Notes: a model not told the origin generated them from the sequence alone. Positions 47,701 to 52,460 are shown, numbered from the stretch's first letter. The stretch: 64,000 nt of DNA from Enterobacter dykesii (GCF_008364625.2 NZ_CP126604.1:2108001-2172000), one strand, 5' to 3'. Numbers and translations: made by a program.

Positions 47701-47734
47701 GCTGCTGGCGAACCATCAGCTGTTAATTGCGTAA
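29729..47734 (+). CDS. giant BapA/LapA-type Ig-repeat adhesin (6001 aa), type I secreted
   Basis: A surface adhesin of 6001 residues. Residues 1-135 match the BapA N-terminal domain ('VKVVDVIIRKTAEKTKLTG', 'DLLIYMKDGSVIRCNNYF'), then a hydrophobic Gly/Ala stretch (136-156) that may hold the protein in the channel. Residues 175-4561 are about 44 Ig-like domains of ~99 residues, most with 'D-D/N-x-I/L-N-x-x-E' near the start and 'AGN' near the end. Thirty-six of them form six ~599-residue super-repeats. Residues 4562-5297 are seven domains of a second Ig type ('QISLDGGTTW'). Residues 5298-5650 carry six FG-GAP/VCBS-like calcium loops (D-x-N-x-D-G). Near 5845-5880 are RTX-like nonapeptides, and the end resembles a type I secretion signal. 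AAGGAGAAGA precedes the ATG. No LapG-type T/A/P-A-A-G site is visible. I noticed only two cysteines. Confidence 0.95.
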   Translation: MSNVKVVDVIIRKTAEKTKLTGEGNLSVSISSPSVIEIQGSAQDVVRYVRQGKDLLIYMKDGSVIRCNNYFVEDPETHNQSELVFNDRQELTHISFADTGEASGAAVTELTAQATPISSIQPFLEQESVLSDAPWGWIAGAALGGGAIGALLANGGDGETKTKVIDNTKEVESATPTFLLSDKAGDKQGVLSANEITDDSNPTFSGTGQPGATIQIKDSSGSTIASTMVGKDGTWTVMLPTQTDGEHTWSVVQIDGSKTTSAGSITVTVSTAEAAITLATTAGDNVLNASEQSAGFTLSGASKNLAQGTELTVTLNGKTYAAEVGADGAWRVDVPAADAQALGDGTWMVNVSGKDAAGNTVSGSQTIGVDTTAPTLSVDTLAQDNIINAAEHNQPLTLTGKTNAEAGQIVTVTLNGKNYNATVGSDGTWSVTLDVNDVQALSEGNHTLTVNVSDKAGNGSSVTADFTVDTAAPVVTIHTVAGDDTLNISEQGQAQIISGQASGAAAGDVVTVTLGGQTFTGVVLADGSWSVGVPASVLGALGEGNHTLSVSVTDAAGNTGSATHGITLSGHPPEFTIDAISQDNVLNAQEAMQPLSLTGTSNLPDGSAITVTLNNVSYQATVENGIWAVQVPVSDVLNLANTLYTVSVSGTDSVGNSGSAEANLLVDTVLPQVIINTFAGDNLVNNAEAGVDQTLSGRVTGAVAGDTVSITAGGKSYTATVGSDLTWSVKIPSADLQAFGDGDLTFSASVTNGHGNTGTGERDININAELPGLRVNTISGDDVINAIEQQQDLSVTGSSTHLAAGTQIIVTINNVEYVTAVNASGNWQIGVPAADLQAWTAGGMTVSVSAVDAWGNPVAAEHPIELDLNAVAVTIDTVSGDDLLNAAEKGSDLTLSGQTQGVEAGQTVVVKFADQTFTAQVQQDGTWSLTVPASAMETLIDGRAQVSVSVTNVSGNSADASRVVTVDTQPPAITLDNLTADNIINAAEAQQDLLLSGSSSAEPGQTVTVTLNGKTYQTTVQTDGTWQLSVPAADVGALTDGIVTVTATVSDVAGNASSADRVGLVDATVPQVTINDFVTDTNTVNQLAHSQAQILSGSVTGAAAGDPVTITINSVDYTTVVDASGNWSLGLPASVVQGLTDGTWTIDVSVTDRSGNTGSNSLDVVVNTLTPVIGINTLAADDVINATEKGEDLLLSGTSNQPEGTTITVTLNGIQYTATADASGNWSVTVPASAVSALGEAHYTVTASVTDNVGNSASTSHDVLVDSSLPVVTIDTLAGDNIVNAAEVAAGQTLTGKVTNAASGDTVTIILGGQTYTATVQDDLTWSLPLSENQFTALGNGDLTVSASVTNGHGNTGSSSLDFTIDAQLPGLRIDTVAGDNVINAIEHAQNLIVSGTSTDLAAGSAVTVTINGKAYSATVLADGTWQAAVPAADVSQWTDGSLDIKASAQDASGNPVAIGTVVDVDLAPVAITISSVTDDNVLNAAEKGQDLVLSGTTSNVEAGQTVTITFAGKTYTTTVDANGDWTWTVPAADLSSLKDGDASVQVTVTNVNGNAASSAQEFSVDTAAPTVTINTISGDNMLNAAEAAQDLTLSGTSTAEAGQTVTVTFNGNQYTAQVQADGSWTLDVPAADMAGIADGSAAVTVTVSDKAGNPASAGSSVLVDTTVPQISFNIVAGDDVVNIAEHGQALIVSGKVTGAQAGDVITVTLNGKDYTAMLDASGSWSVGVPAADVGALVNGEQTISATLTDKAGNSTTETHAFDVSLTAPVIAINTLAADDVINATEKGQDLLVSGTSNQPDGTTIIVTLNGIGYTATTDASGSWSVTVPASNVSALGEASYVVTASVTDTAGNSASTGHSVLVDSALPQVTINPVATDDVINAAEVAAGQTLSGKVSGAASGDTVTISVGGNTYTATVQDDLSWSVNVPSTVLTAIGNGDLTVSASVTNGHGNTGTGERDITIDANLPGLRVDTVAGDDVINSIEHAQNLIISGSSEGLTTGAALTVTVNGKTYAATVLADGTWTAAIPAADVSALNAGTVTVTVDGQSAAGNPVSISHDVKVDLAAVAISINAIATDDVINAAEKGADLVLSGSTTNVEENQTVTITFGGKSYTATVDADGNWTTTVPSADLGSLKDGDASVQVSVTNVNGNSASAGREYSVDATSPTVSIEIVSDNNIINAAEAQQDLVVNGVTNAEAGQTVTVTLNGVDYTTTVEANGSWSVTVPSADLSGITDGNYTISAAVSDKAGNPASADRDVLVDITVPQLTIHTVSDDDVINSAEHAQALIVTGSVTGAAAGDVVTVTLNGKSYTATLDASGNWSVGVPAADVTALAAGDYTITAALTDKAGNSNSATHGVEVNLTAPRLTIDTVSGDDVINNAEKTQDLTISGTASGLAAGAVVTVMLNGKAYSAQVDDNGKWTTTVPADQVGALGEALYTITASATDSVGNNTSTSHTVNVESVLPGVIVNTIAGDDVINAAEVAAGQTISGKVVNAEAGNTVTVTIGGNSYTATVQSDLTWSVNVPSDVLTALGNGDLTVSASVTNGVGNSGTGERDITIDANLPGLRVDTVAGDDVINSIEHGQNLIITGSSDGLAAGAALTVTVNGKTYPATVLADGTWSAAIPAADVGALNAGTVTVTVAGQSSAGNPVSISHEVTVDLATVAISIDAIAADDVINAAEKGADLVLSGATSNVEENQTVTITFGGKSYTATVGADGKWTTTVPAADLAGLKDGDASVQVSVTNVNGNSASAGREYSVDATAPSVTINTLATDDILNAAEAKSDLTVSGTSTAEAGQTVTVSLNGKDYTTTVSADGSWTLNVPAADLAGLTDGSVIVTASVSDKAGNPASVDHNLTVDVTVPAVTINTIAGDDVINVAEHSQAHVISGTATGAAAGDKVTVTIGGQTYTTVLDAAGNWSVGVPASVISGLSDGTVTVTASVTDAAGNTGTGSHDVTVETGLPSVAFNAISDDNVLNAVEKGQDLSVSGTSANLAEGTVVTVTLNGKNYTATTAADGTWSLTVPAADLAGLGQANYTLNATATNGVGNSVSNTATLLVDTALPTVTINTVAGDNVINAAEVAAGQTLSGTVANAEAGNTVTVTIGGNSYTATVQSDLTWSVNVPSDVLTALGNGSLSVTATVTNGHGNTGTGEREIAIDANLPGLRVDTVAGDNVVNSIEHAQNLIVSGSSDGLAPGTALTVTVNGKNYAATVLADGTWSAAVPSTDVSAWPEGTVKISVTGDSSAGNPITISHDVTVDLATVAISINAIATDDVINAAEKGADLVLSGATTNVEAGQTVTISLNGKIYTATVDDSGNWTCTVPSADLAGLKDGDASVQVSVTNVNGNSASAGREYSVDATAPSVTIHTLATDDILNAAEAKSDLTVSGTTTAEAGQTVTVTLNGKDYTTTAGADGSWTLNVPAADVAALTDGSVTVTASVSDKAGNPASVDHNLTVDVTVPAVTINTVAGDDVINLVEHGQAHIISGTATGAAAGDKVTVTIDGQTYTTVLDAAGNWSVGVPASVISGLSDGTVTVTASVTDAAGNTGTGTHNVTVDTGLPSVAFNAISGDNVLNAVEKGQDLSVSGTSANLAEGTVVTVTLNGKNYTATTAADGSWSLTVPAADLAGLGEANYTLNAAATNGVGNSVSNTATLLVDTALPTVTINTIAGDNVINAAEVAAGQTISGKVANAEAGNTVTVSIGGNTYTATVQNDLTWSVNVPESVLTALGNGDLTVSATVTNGHGNTGAGEREITIDASLPGLRVDTVAGDDVINSIEHGQNLIVTGTSDGLAAGTTLTVTVNGKTYAASVLADGTWSAAIPAADVGAFSAGTVTVTVAGQSAAGNPITISHDVTVDLSAVAVSIDAIATDDVINAAEKGADLVLSGSTSNVEENQTVTITFGGKTYTAKVDADGNWTATVPSADLAGLKDGDASVQVSVTNAHGNSASAGREYSVDASAPTVTIDTVAGDNVINASEASAGVAISGTTTAEVGQTVTVALGGKSYTAQVQQGGIWSVNVPGTDLSALADNGYTVQVSVSDAAGNPGSAGKAITLDTTPPTVSFNAVAGDDVINSVEHGQAQIVSGTATGAAVGDKLVITIGSNQYTTTVDASGNWSVGVPASVISALTDGTVTLSATITDSAGNSSTQTHDVVVNTASVALTINTLSGDDVINAAEAGNSLVINGSSAQFASGTLVTVTLNGKSYTATIQSDGSWTTTVPAADVGALADGASYQVSVSAQDSAGNSASATHGISVDTTAPVVSIATLSADDMLNATEAQQPLTVHGSSSAEAGQTVTVTLGGKSYTATVANDGTWTLDVPAADLAALSQGALTVTASVNDKAGNSGQTTHTLTVDTVAPTVTISTVADDDIVNNAEQLAGQTISGTTTAEQGQTVTVSFNGHSYQATVAADGSWSVFVPGRDFLGLSDGEYTITASVSDKAGNPGSATHDVTLNGDVPTITINTFAQDDIVNAAEHGTPLVVSGTTDAPAGQTVTITLNGKTYTATVQNDGSWSYTVGSADVTALADGGSYVINAQVSNTIGNSGSDNHTVTVDLTAPSMGITIDSLQNDTGLSASDFITNDSQIVVNGSLTAQLGNNEKAQISLDGGTTWIDLTVTGTTWRYTDGRTLTDGTYQYQVRVIDNAGNVGATDSQDVVIDLTKPAASTITVDSITQDTGLSGSDFITSDSQISLKGTLGAALGSGDHAQISLDGGVTWTDVSVSGLSWTYVDGRTLADGDYNYQLRVIDDAGNISATASQVVTIDTVAPDASKTIAIDSISDDTGLSSSDFITNDTSLTLHGSLGATLADGEYAQISIDGGVTWQNVIVTGNSWYYVDSRTLGNQTYDYYVRVVDAAGNVGASAHQQVTVDTVAPDAAITVTVDNITVDTGFDNNDFLTSSTSYTLHGTLGAELGAGEFVQVSMDGGSTWVYATVSGTQWSYSDTRTLTDGSHNYQVRVVDQAGNVGATTSQAVTVDTQAPQYGVTIDSISEDTGQSGSDFITMDTTLTINGSLGSALANDERVQISLDGGNTWLDTTVTNQRWSYTDTRDLADGDYTYQVRIIDQAGNVGSTASQVVTVDTTPPATVGTVVSYTDGEGERQGTFGSAVATDDNSPLINGTLNRAPDDGEIVQLYRDGVLLGQVTMNGSASWSFQDNGLSDGNHTYIVRVTDKAGNYTESDGFVLNVDTSIPTTTAAITAQTTSDTTPIVSGTVSADLVNGEYLVVTVNGKTYTSQTGGAVVVDPDHNTWYLQIPNGDALSVSSYSVTAQVKSSAGNGNTTGTATGSLVIDTTSVNTDWATTAGNSNNSTMTLGMNSSGLWNIIANGQSYSSSDNSSYAGNTLTNTRGYYVVSQTAADFDRNGTQDIFATENTYAGSTQVMWTYDGSTYNASQLAMGTTIWYGGVIAYDKTGDGYLDLAYGDAGMDSLTYLVNNNGVLSPDGTGGEGGFYGQFDSGREISGVDLNNDGTVDIVQHTNRSGAYSLTVINNNGNGTLSIGQNLTNVFVVNASNTTTAASMTWADFNGDGYMDLYLGSSYNNNGGVIYYNDGTGKLSATKSAVEASNATAGYLSVAVDWNGDGQMDIIKLSTYGGSQTATLFTNNGYGSTWTSSQLASGLANVTGVAAVDYNWDGAQDLLVSQQNGKVVLVQNSKTIADGTAMHLHIVDSEGINAYYGNTVNLYNAAGVLVASQIINAQSGIGSNDTSALVSFYGLDPNETYSAEILKITNGVSDNVTWTGLEAGNGKEGYVLTAEAATGGHSGTITGTGYNDTFIAEDGTYTYNGSGGWNTHSDYDTWSNTGGMDVVDYRNATSGVNVDLRLSTAQNTGFGTTRLLNIEGINGSDYDDVITGNSGDNQFEGRGGNDTFNIGSGGHDTLLYKLINASDATGGNGHDVVNGFTVGTWEGTADTDRIDLRDLLSDSGYTGTGSASYVNGVATLDSSAGNISDYIRVVQNGSNTEIQVDLDGTGGQFSPTTLVTLNGVQTDLATLLANHQLLIA
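31736..42517 (+). repeat. six-copy, six-domain super-repeat (about 1797 bp per unit)
   Basis: Six tandem units begin at 31736, 33533, 35327, 37124, 38921 and 40718, with lengths of 1797, 1794, 1797, 1797, 1797 and 1800 bases. Each codes six Ig domains in constant order, recognised by their openings: A 'LPxVxINT..D..NAAEVAAG', B 'LPGLRVDTVAGD', C 'AVAISI..I..DDVINAAEKG', D 'AP.VTI....LNAAEA', E 'VP.VTI...DDVIN..EH', F with 'LNAVEKGQDL' or similar. A partial D-E-F unit (30845-31735) precedes the array, and the last F is followed by three less regular domains. Confidence 0.85.
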
Positions 47735-47740
47735 AACAAC

Positions 47741-47770
47741 GCCGCGGGGAGCGATCCTCGCGGCCTTTTG
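47741..47770 (+). terminator. intrinsic terminator after the adhesin gene
   Basis: GCCGCGGGGA (47741-47750) pairs with TCCTCGCGGC (47755-47764) at nine of ten positions, loop GCGA, followed by CTTTTGCGTTTCTTT. It lies seven bases past the adhesin stop and separates it from the transporter genes, which begin 140 bases later. Confidence 0.8.
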
Positions 47771-47910
47771 CGTTTCTTTACATGAATAGCCATAACCCTA
47801 TATTTCACAAGATTATTTTGCGGGCTCGTTTAGAGAGTGTTCGTTTTTCAATCATCCCGTAAAGGTATCATTTCAGTGCGTAATTATCGCGCTGGACAGG
47901 ACGTAGCATT

Positions 47911-50091
47911 ATGAAGACACATCCACAGTACGAACCCTGGCTGCAGGGCATGCTCATCATCGCGAAGCATTACCGGCTGGATTTTTCCGCGGAGCATGTT
48001 CGGGTCACGATTAACCATGAAAGCCAGTCTCCGCGCCAGCTGGTGCTGGAGGAGATGGCGCGCCAGCTTGGGCTGGGGATGCGTGTGGTGGCGGCGGAAG
48101 CGGTATCCCTCGACCCGTGGCGTCTGCCGCTGCTGGCGGAATTTACCGGCGGACAAATCGCGGTCATTAACCGCATGGACAGCGAAGGCAACGTCAGCCT
48201 GCAGTTTAGCGGCGACGCGGGGCTGGAGACCACGCTTACGCGCGATGAGCTCGGGTCGCGGTTAAAGGGCCTGATGGTGGTGCGCCCGCTCGAATCCACG
48301 CCGGATGCCCGCGTGGACGACTACATCAAACCCTATGAGAAAAACTGGTTCTGGCAGCTGGCGCTGAAGGACTGGCGACGCTACAGCGACATTATGCTGG
48401 TGGCGCTGGTCGCCAACGTGCTGGCGCTTTCGGGCATGGTTTTCTCCATGCAGGTGTATGACAGGGTGGTCCCGTCACAGTCTGAAGCCACATTATGGGT
48501 GCTGTTTGGTGGCGTGATGATTGCCATCGTGTTCGAATTCATTATGCGCATGCTGCGCGTGCATATTTCCGACGTGGTGGGGAAACGCGCCGACCTGCGC
48601 ATCTCCGAACGCGTTTTTGCCCACGCGCTGCGGATTAAAAACGGCGCGCGTTCTAAATCAACCGGATCCTTTATCGCCCAGATCCGCGAGCTGGAGTCGG
48701 TGCGCGAGCTCATCACCTCCACCACCATCGCGGCGATCTCCGATCTGCCGTTCTTCCTGCTGTTCGTCTTTATTCTGTGGATGATTGGCGGGCCGCTGGT
48801 GCTGGTGGTCCTGCTCGCCGTGCCGCTGCTGCTCATTCCTGGTCTGCTGGTGCAGCGCCCGCTGGGAAAACTCTCCAGCGAAGGGATGCGTGAATCCGCC
48901 ATCCGTAACGCCACGCTGGTGGAAGCGGTGCAGGGCATTGAAGACATCAAGCTGATGCGCGCCGAGCAGCGTTTCCAGAACCAGTGGAATAACACCAACG
49001 ACGTCGCCGCCAGCGTCGGCATGAAGCAGCGCTGGCTGACGGGCCTGCTGCTCACCTGGACGCAGGAGGTGCAGTCCATCGTCTATGCTGTGGTACTACT
49101 GGTGGGCTGTTACCTGGTTATCAGCGGCGACATGACCACCGGTGCGCTGGTGGGCACCTCGATTCTGGCGTCGCGCACCATCGCGCCGCTGTCGCAGATC
49201 TCAGGCGTGCTGTCGCGCTGGCAGTCGGCAAAAGTGGCCCGCAAGGGGCTGGACGATCTGATGCAGCGTCCGATTGACGATCCGCAGCACGGCAAGAAGG
49301 TTCACAAAGCCCACCTGCGCGGCGACTATGCGCTTGATGACGTCGGGTTTTATTACGACGAGGAAGAGAAACTCACCGTGCTCAACGTCAGCAAGCTGCA
49401 GATCCGCGCCGGAGAGCGCGTGGCGGTGCTCGGGCGTAATGGCTCCGGTAAAAGCACGCTGTTGCAGCTTCTGGCGGGCATGCAGGAGCCGCAGCAGGGC
49501 AGCATCCTGCTGGACGATATTGCCCTCAATCATCTGGACCCGGCCGACGTGCGTCGCGACATGCAGCTGCTCGGCCAGCAGGCCAGGCTGTTCTTTGGCT
49601 CCGTGCGGGACAACATCCTGATGGGGAACCCGCTCGCTACCGACGACGAGATTCACCAGGCGCTGGTCAACAGCGGCGCGCTGGAGTTCGTGCGCAAACA
49701 GAAAATGGGGCTGAACACCATCATCAACGAGGGCGGAACGGGCCTCTCCGGCGGTCAGCGTCAGGCGCTGCTGCTGGCGCGCGCGCTGATCGTCTCACCG
49801 AATATCCTGCTGCTGGACGAGCCTACTGCCTGGCTGGACGAGATGAGCGAGAAGCAGTTTATTCAGCATCTTCACAAATGGCTGGGTAAACGCCGGACGC
49901 TGGTTGTGGCGACGCATCGTCTGCCGATTCTGGACCTGGTTGACCGCATCATCGTGCTGGAAAACGGCAAGGTGGTGATGGACGGCCCGCGCGATGCGAT
50001 CCTGCATCAGCACGGCATGGCGCCGCAGAAAGCCGCGCAGCGCACCGTGACCATGAAGCCAGCGGCGGTTGCAGAGGAGGGCGCGGCATGA
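47911..50091 (+). CDS. type I secretion ABC transporter (LapB/BapC-like)
   Basis: A 726-residue permease/ATPase. Residues 1-135 form a C39-like domain that has lost the peptidase Cys, as in transporters of RTX adhesins. Residues about 150-440 hold six membrane helices. The nucleotide-binding domain follows, with Walker A GRNGSGKST (about 508-516), signature LSGGQRQ (about 612-618) and Walker B ILLLDEPT (about 632-639). It drives export of the giant adhesin from cytoplasm to surface together with the HlyD protein encoded next and the TolC-like protein. It overlaps the HlyD gene by four bases. A terminator upstream suggests its own promoter or read-through. Confidence 0.93.
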   Translation: MKTHPQYEPWLQGMLIIAKHYRLDFSAEHVRVTINHESQSPRQLVLEEMARQLGLGMRVVAAEAVSLDPWRLPLLAEFTGGQIAVINRMDSEGNVSLQFSGDAGLETTLTRDELGSRLKGLMVVRPLESTPDARVDDYIKPYEKNWFWQLALKDWRRYSDIMLVALVANVLALSGMVFSMQVYDRVVPSQSEATLWVLFGGVMIAIVFEFIMRMLRVHISDVVGKRADLRISERVFAHALRIKNGARSKSTGSFIAQIRELESVRELITSTTIAAISDLPFFLLFVFILWMIGGPLVLVVLLAVPLLLIPGLLVQRPLGKLSSEGMRESAIRNATLVEAVQGIEDIKLMRAEQRFQNQWNNTNDVAASVGMKQRWLTGLLLTWTQEVQSIVYAVVLLVGCYLVISGDMTTGALVGTSILASRTIAPLSQISGVLSRWQSAKVARKGLDDLMQRPIDDPQHGKKVHKAHLRGDYALDDVGFYYDEEEKLTVLNVSKLQIRAGERVAVLGRNGSGKSTLLQLLAGMQEPQQGSILLDDIALNHLDPADVRRDMQLLGQQARLFFGSVRDNILMGNPLATDDEIHQALVNSGALEFVRKQKMGLNTIINEGGTGLSGGQRQALLLARALIVSPNILLLDEPTAWLDEMSEKQFIQHLHKWLGKRRTLVVATHRLPILDLVDRIIVLENGKVVMDGPRDAILHQHGMAPQKAAQRTVTMKPAAVAEEGAA

Positions 50092-51263
50092 ATGATTTAT
50101 CTCGTTTCAATAGTCGACTTAAGGAGCCACGTCTGCCGCGCTCGTCACTGGTGGCATGGTCGCTGTTCGCCCTACTGGCGGCGTTTATCATCTGGGCAAG
50201 TCTGTTCCAACTGGATGAAGTGACGACCGGCAGCGGCAAGGTCATACCGTCTTCTCATGAGCAGGTGATCCAGTCTCTGGAAGGCGGCATTATCCACAGC
50301 CTGCTGGTGCGCGAAGGTGACATCGTCGAACGCGGCCAGCAGCTCGCGCAGCTTGACCGAACCAAAACCGAGTCGAGCGTGCTTGAGAGCGAGTCGCGTC
50401 TGAATGCCGCGTTGGCAACGGCGGCGCGCCTGAAGGCCGAGGTGAACGATACGGAACTCGCGTTTCCGGACGAGCTGGATGACGACGTTGAGCTGGTTAA
50501 ACAGGAAACGGCGCTCTACCAGTCCCGTCGTGAAAGCCTCGAAAAAGGGCTGGCCGGTTTGCGTCAGGGCGCCGAGCTGGTGCAGCGCGAGCTGTCGTTG
50601 ACCCGTCCGCTGGTGACCCAGGGGGCGGCCAGCAAGGTTGAGGTGTTACGTCTTGAGCGACAAAAAAATGAGCTTGAGAATAAAATTACCGAGATGAAAA
50701 ACCAGTATTACGTTCGCGCCCGCGAAGAGCTGGCGAAAGCCAACGCGGAGATAGAAGCCCAGCGTTCGGTGATGAAGGGGCGTGAGGACTCCCTGACCCG
50801 TCTGACCTTCAATGCCCCGGTTCGCGGGATCGTGAAGGATATTGACGTCACCACCGTGGGAGGTGTTATCCCGCCGAACGGCAAGCTGATGAGCCTGGTC
50901 CCGCTGGACGATCAGATGGTGGTCGAAGCGAAAATCTCGCCACGAGATGTGGCGTTTATCCATCCCGGCCAGAAAGCGCTGGTGAAATTTACGGCCTATG
51001 ACTATTCCATTTATGGCGGGCTGGAAGGGGAAGTGACCATGATTTCTCCGGACACCCTGCAGGATGAGGTGAAAAGGGATGTTTACTACTACCGCGTCTA
51101 TATCCGTACCGACAGTAACCATCTGACCAATAAGCACGGCCAGGAATTTCCGGTCTTTCCGGGCATGATTGCCACCGTTGATATTAAAACCGGCAGTAAA
51201 ACCATCCTGGATTATCTGCTGAAGCCGCTGAACAAGGCGAAAGAGGCGCTGCGCGAAAGATAA
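50088..51263 (+). CDS. HlyD-family adaptor of the adhesin type I secretion system
   Basis: A 391-residue membrane fusion protein. A cytoplasmic tail is followed by one TM (residues about 22-42), 'TGSGKVIPSSHEQVIQSLEGGIIHSLLVREGDIVERGQ' (first lipoyl half), a long helical hairpin (about 95-235), the second half 'APVRGIVKDIDVTTVGGVIPPNGKLMSLVPLD', and a beta barrel with 'VFPGMIATVDIKTGSKTILDYLLKPL', the end typical of LapC/HlyD. It bridges the ABC transporter and the outer-membrane protein. A 26-base perfect palindrome follows the stop. Confidence 0.93.
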   Translation: MNDLSRFNSRLKEPRLPRSSLVAWSLFALLAAFIIWASLFQLDEVTTGSGKVIPSSHEQVIQSLEGGIIHSLLVREGDIVERGQQLAQLDRTKTESSVLESESRLNAALATAARLKAEVNDTELAFPDELDDDVELVKQETALYQSRRESLEKGLAGLRQGAELVQRELSLTRPLVTQGAASKVEVLRLERQKNELENKITEMKNQYYVRAREELAKANAEIEAQRSVMKGREDSLTRLTFNAPVRGIVKDIDVTTVGGVIPPNGKLMSLVPLDDQMVVEAKISPRDVAFIHPGQKALVKFTAYDYSIYGGLEGEVTMISPDTLQDEVKRDVYYYRVYIRTDSNHLTNKHGQEFPVFPGMIATVDIKTGSKTILDYLLKPLNKAKEALRER

Positions 51264-51267
51264 GAGA

Positions 51268-51293
51268 GTGGCGTTCGGGATCCCGAACGCCAC
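51268..51293. terminator. 26-base perfect palindrome after the secretion operon
   Basis: GTGGCGTTCGGGA (51268-51280) is followed directly by its reverse complement (51281-51293), centred on GGATCC. It can form a strong hairpin, but the following bases (ATTAATTATACC) have only a poor T-run. It lies between convergent genes, so it may block transcription from both sides or stabilise the mRNA ends. Confidence 0.6.
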
Positions 51294-51298
51294 ATTAA

Positions 51299-52183
51299 TT
51301 ATACCGTTGACGCCACGTTGTTAAGGTGGCGTCGTTCTTTAGGCACCACGTTGATGTAATGCGTGACATACGCAAAATATAAACCGGCATAGTTTTCCAC
51401 CAGTTCGATAAAGGCCGGATAGATCGACATTTTTCCATCACCCCGATCTTTAAGATAGCCCGCCTCTTGCGCCGTTTTAATAATTCGGTTGACGTGGATG
51501 CGCGAAACGAAAAATTCTTTTGCGAGCGTGCTCGCTGAATAGTCAATGACGGCTCCGTGGGCGGATTTATTTTTCATGGCCTGCAAATAGATATAAAGCA
51601 TAATCATTCGCCCTCCATCTTTATCAATAAACAACCCCACTTCAGGTAGCACCTTTCGGAACGTTAATCCCCGAAAAAGATATTCAGCCGCGCGGCGGAA
51701 GAAGTTGTTTCTCAAAATATCATTATCCAGCAGGTTTACATTAATATTAAAAGTCGGATAAAGAATGCTGACGGGCAAAAATGCCCCGGTCATATAACGC
51801 TTAAGTTCATTGAGACCTTTTTCAGTTGGCGCGATTCTCGTTTTGCGTCGGTCTTCCGTGCAGCGCCAGGTACTGATGCGTCCGGTAGTTCTCAGTATTG
51901 TAATGATCGCAATAACGCTGTTGGGGCTGGCTATTTTATAGCGAGAGCATAACTCTTTAATCTCTGAAACTGATTCGGCCTGATTTCCAAAAATAAAACA
52001 ACACATGGAGAGGATAATGTTGAACCGGGATTCCTGCAGCATTGTCTTGTAGAACAAAGGTTGTTTTTTGTAGATGGTGTCATTAATTGTGTAGTGCTCT
52101 AAAATTGCCTCACCGAATCGCGGATTGCTCTTTATAACATCCCTTCGATGTAGCAAGGCCCTGGATGAGATGTGATTATCCAT
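51299..52183 (-). CDS. putative regulator with two winged-helix-like regions
   Basis: A 294-residue protein I cannot name. One MarR-like region lies at about residues 68-130 ('CSRYKIASPNSVIAIITILRTTGRISTW' then the basic wing 'RCTEDRRKTRIAPTEKGLNEL'). A second HTH-like region lies near residues 235-275 ('YSASTLAKEFFVSRIHVNRIIKTAQEAGYLKDRGDGK'). Two winged helices in one chain are unusual. It is Cys-containing but has no TM. The start at 52183 (MDNHISSRALL) is weakly supported; an extension to 52291 would begin with TTG and has no better site. It is divergent from the EAL gene and convergent with the secretion operon, which suggests control of the adhesin. Codon use is more AT-rich than its neighbours. 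Confidence 0.6.
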   Translation of the reverse strand: MDNHISSRALLHRRDVIKSNPRFGEAILEHYTINDTIYKKQPLFYKTMLQESRFNIILSMCCFIFGNQAESVSEIKELCSRYKIASPNSVIAIITILRTTGRISTWRCTEDRRKTRIAPTEKGLNELKRYMTGAFLPVSILYPTFNINVNLLDNDILRNNFFRRAAEYLFRGLTFRKVLPEVGLFIDKDGGRMIMLYIYLQAMKNKSAHGAVIDYSASTLAKEFFVSRIHVNRIIKTAQEAGYLKDRGDGKMSIYPAFIELVENYAGLYFAYVTHYINVVPKERRHLNNVASTV

Positions 52184-52316
52184 AGCATTTTTTCTCGTAT
52201 TTGAATGAACCGATAGATGAAGTATCCAGTCTTCTTTTTCGGAATTTTCATTATACCCTGAGAATAAGATGTTTGCCGTTGTTATTTGCAAAGAAAAGTA
52301 TATTTAAACGACGGTG

Positions 52317-52334
52317 ATTAACGCAAAGATGTTC
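52317..52334. promoter_or_regulatory. shared motif, regulator/EAL intergenic copy
   Basis: ATTAACGCAAAGATGTTC, the counterpart of 27903-27920 in the adhesin leader (16 of 18 identical). Confidence 0.35.
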
Positions 52335-52401
52335 CTCTGAGTTCAGCTGATAACTGTTTCTTACCCTGAGGCTGTACTGTAAAATTAATGTTTATAACAG
52401 G

Positions 52402-52419
52402 TGCGTTAAATTTTACGCA
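52402..52419. promoter_or_regulatory. palindrome upstream of the EAL gene
   Basis: TGCGTTAAA joined to TTTTACGCA, eight of nine positions paired, ends 41 bases before the EAL start. Its TGCGTTAA half-site is the reverse complement of the core in the two shared motifs, so it is a good candidate for a dimeric regulator's operator. Confidence 0.45.
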
Positions 52420-52460
52420 TTCACAAATGGAAATGGCGCCTTAGTGCCCAGGAGCAGTTT

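Noticed and set aside
52184-52291. N-terminal extension of the dual winged-helix regulator
   Set aside because: It would begin with TTG without a ribosome site and would run into the shared regulatory region that holds the operator-like motifs.
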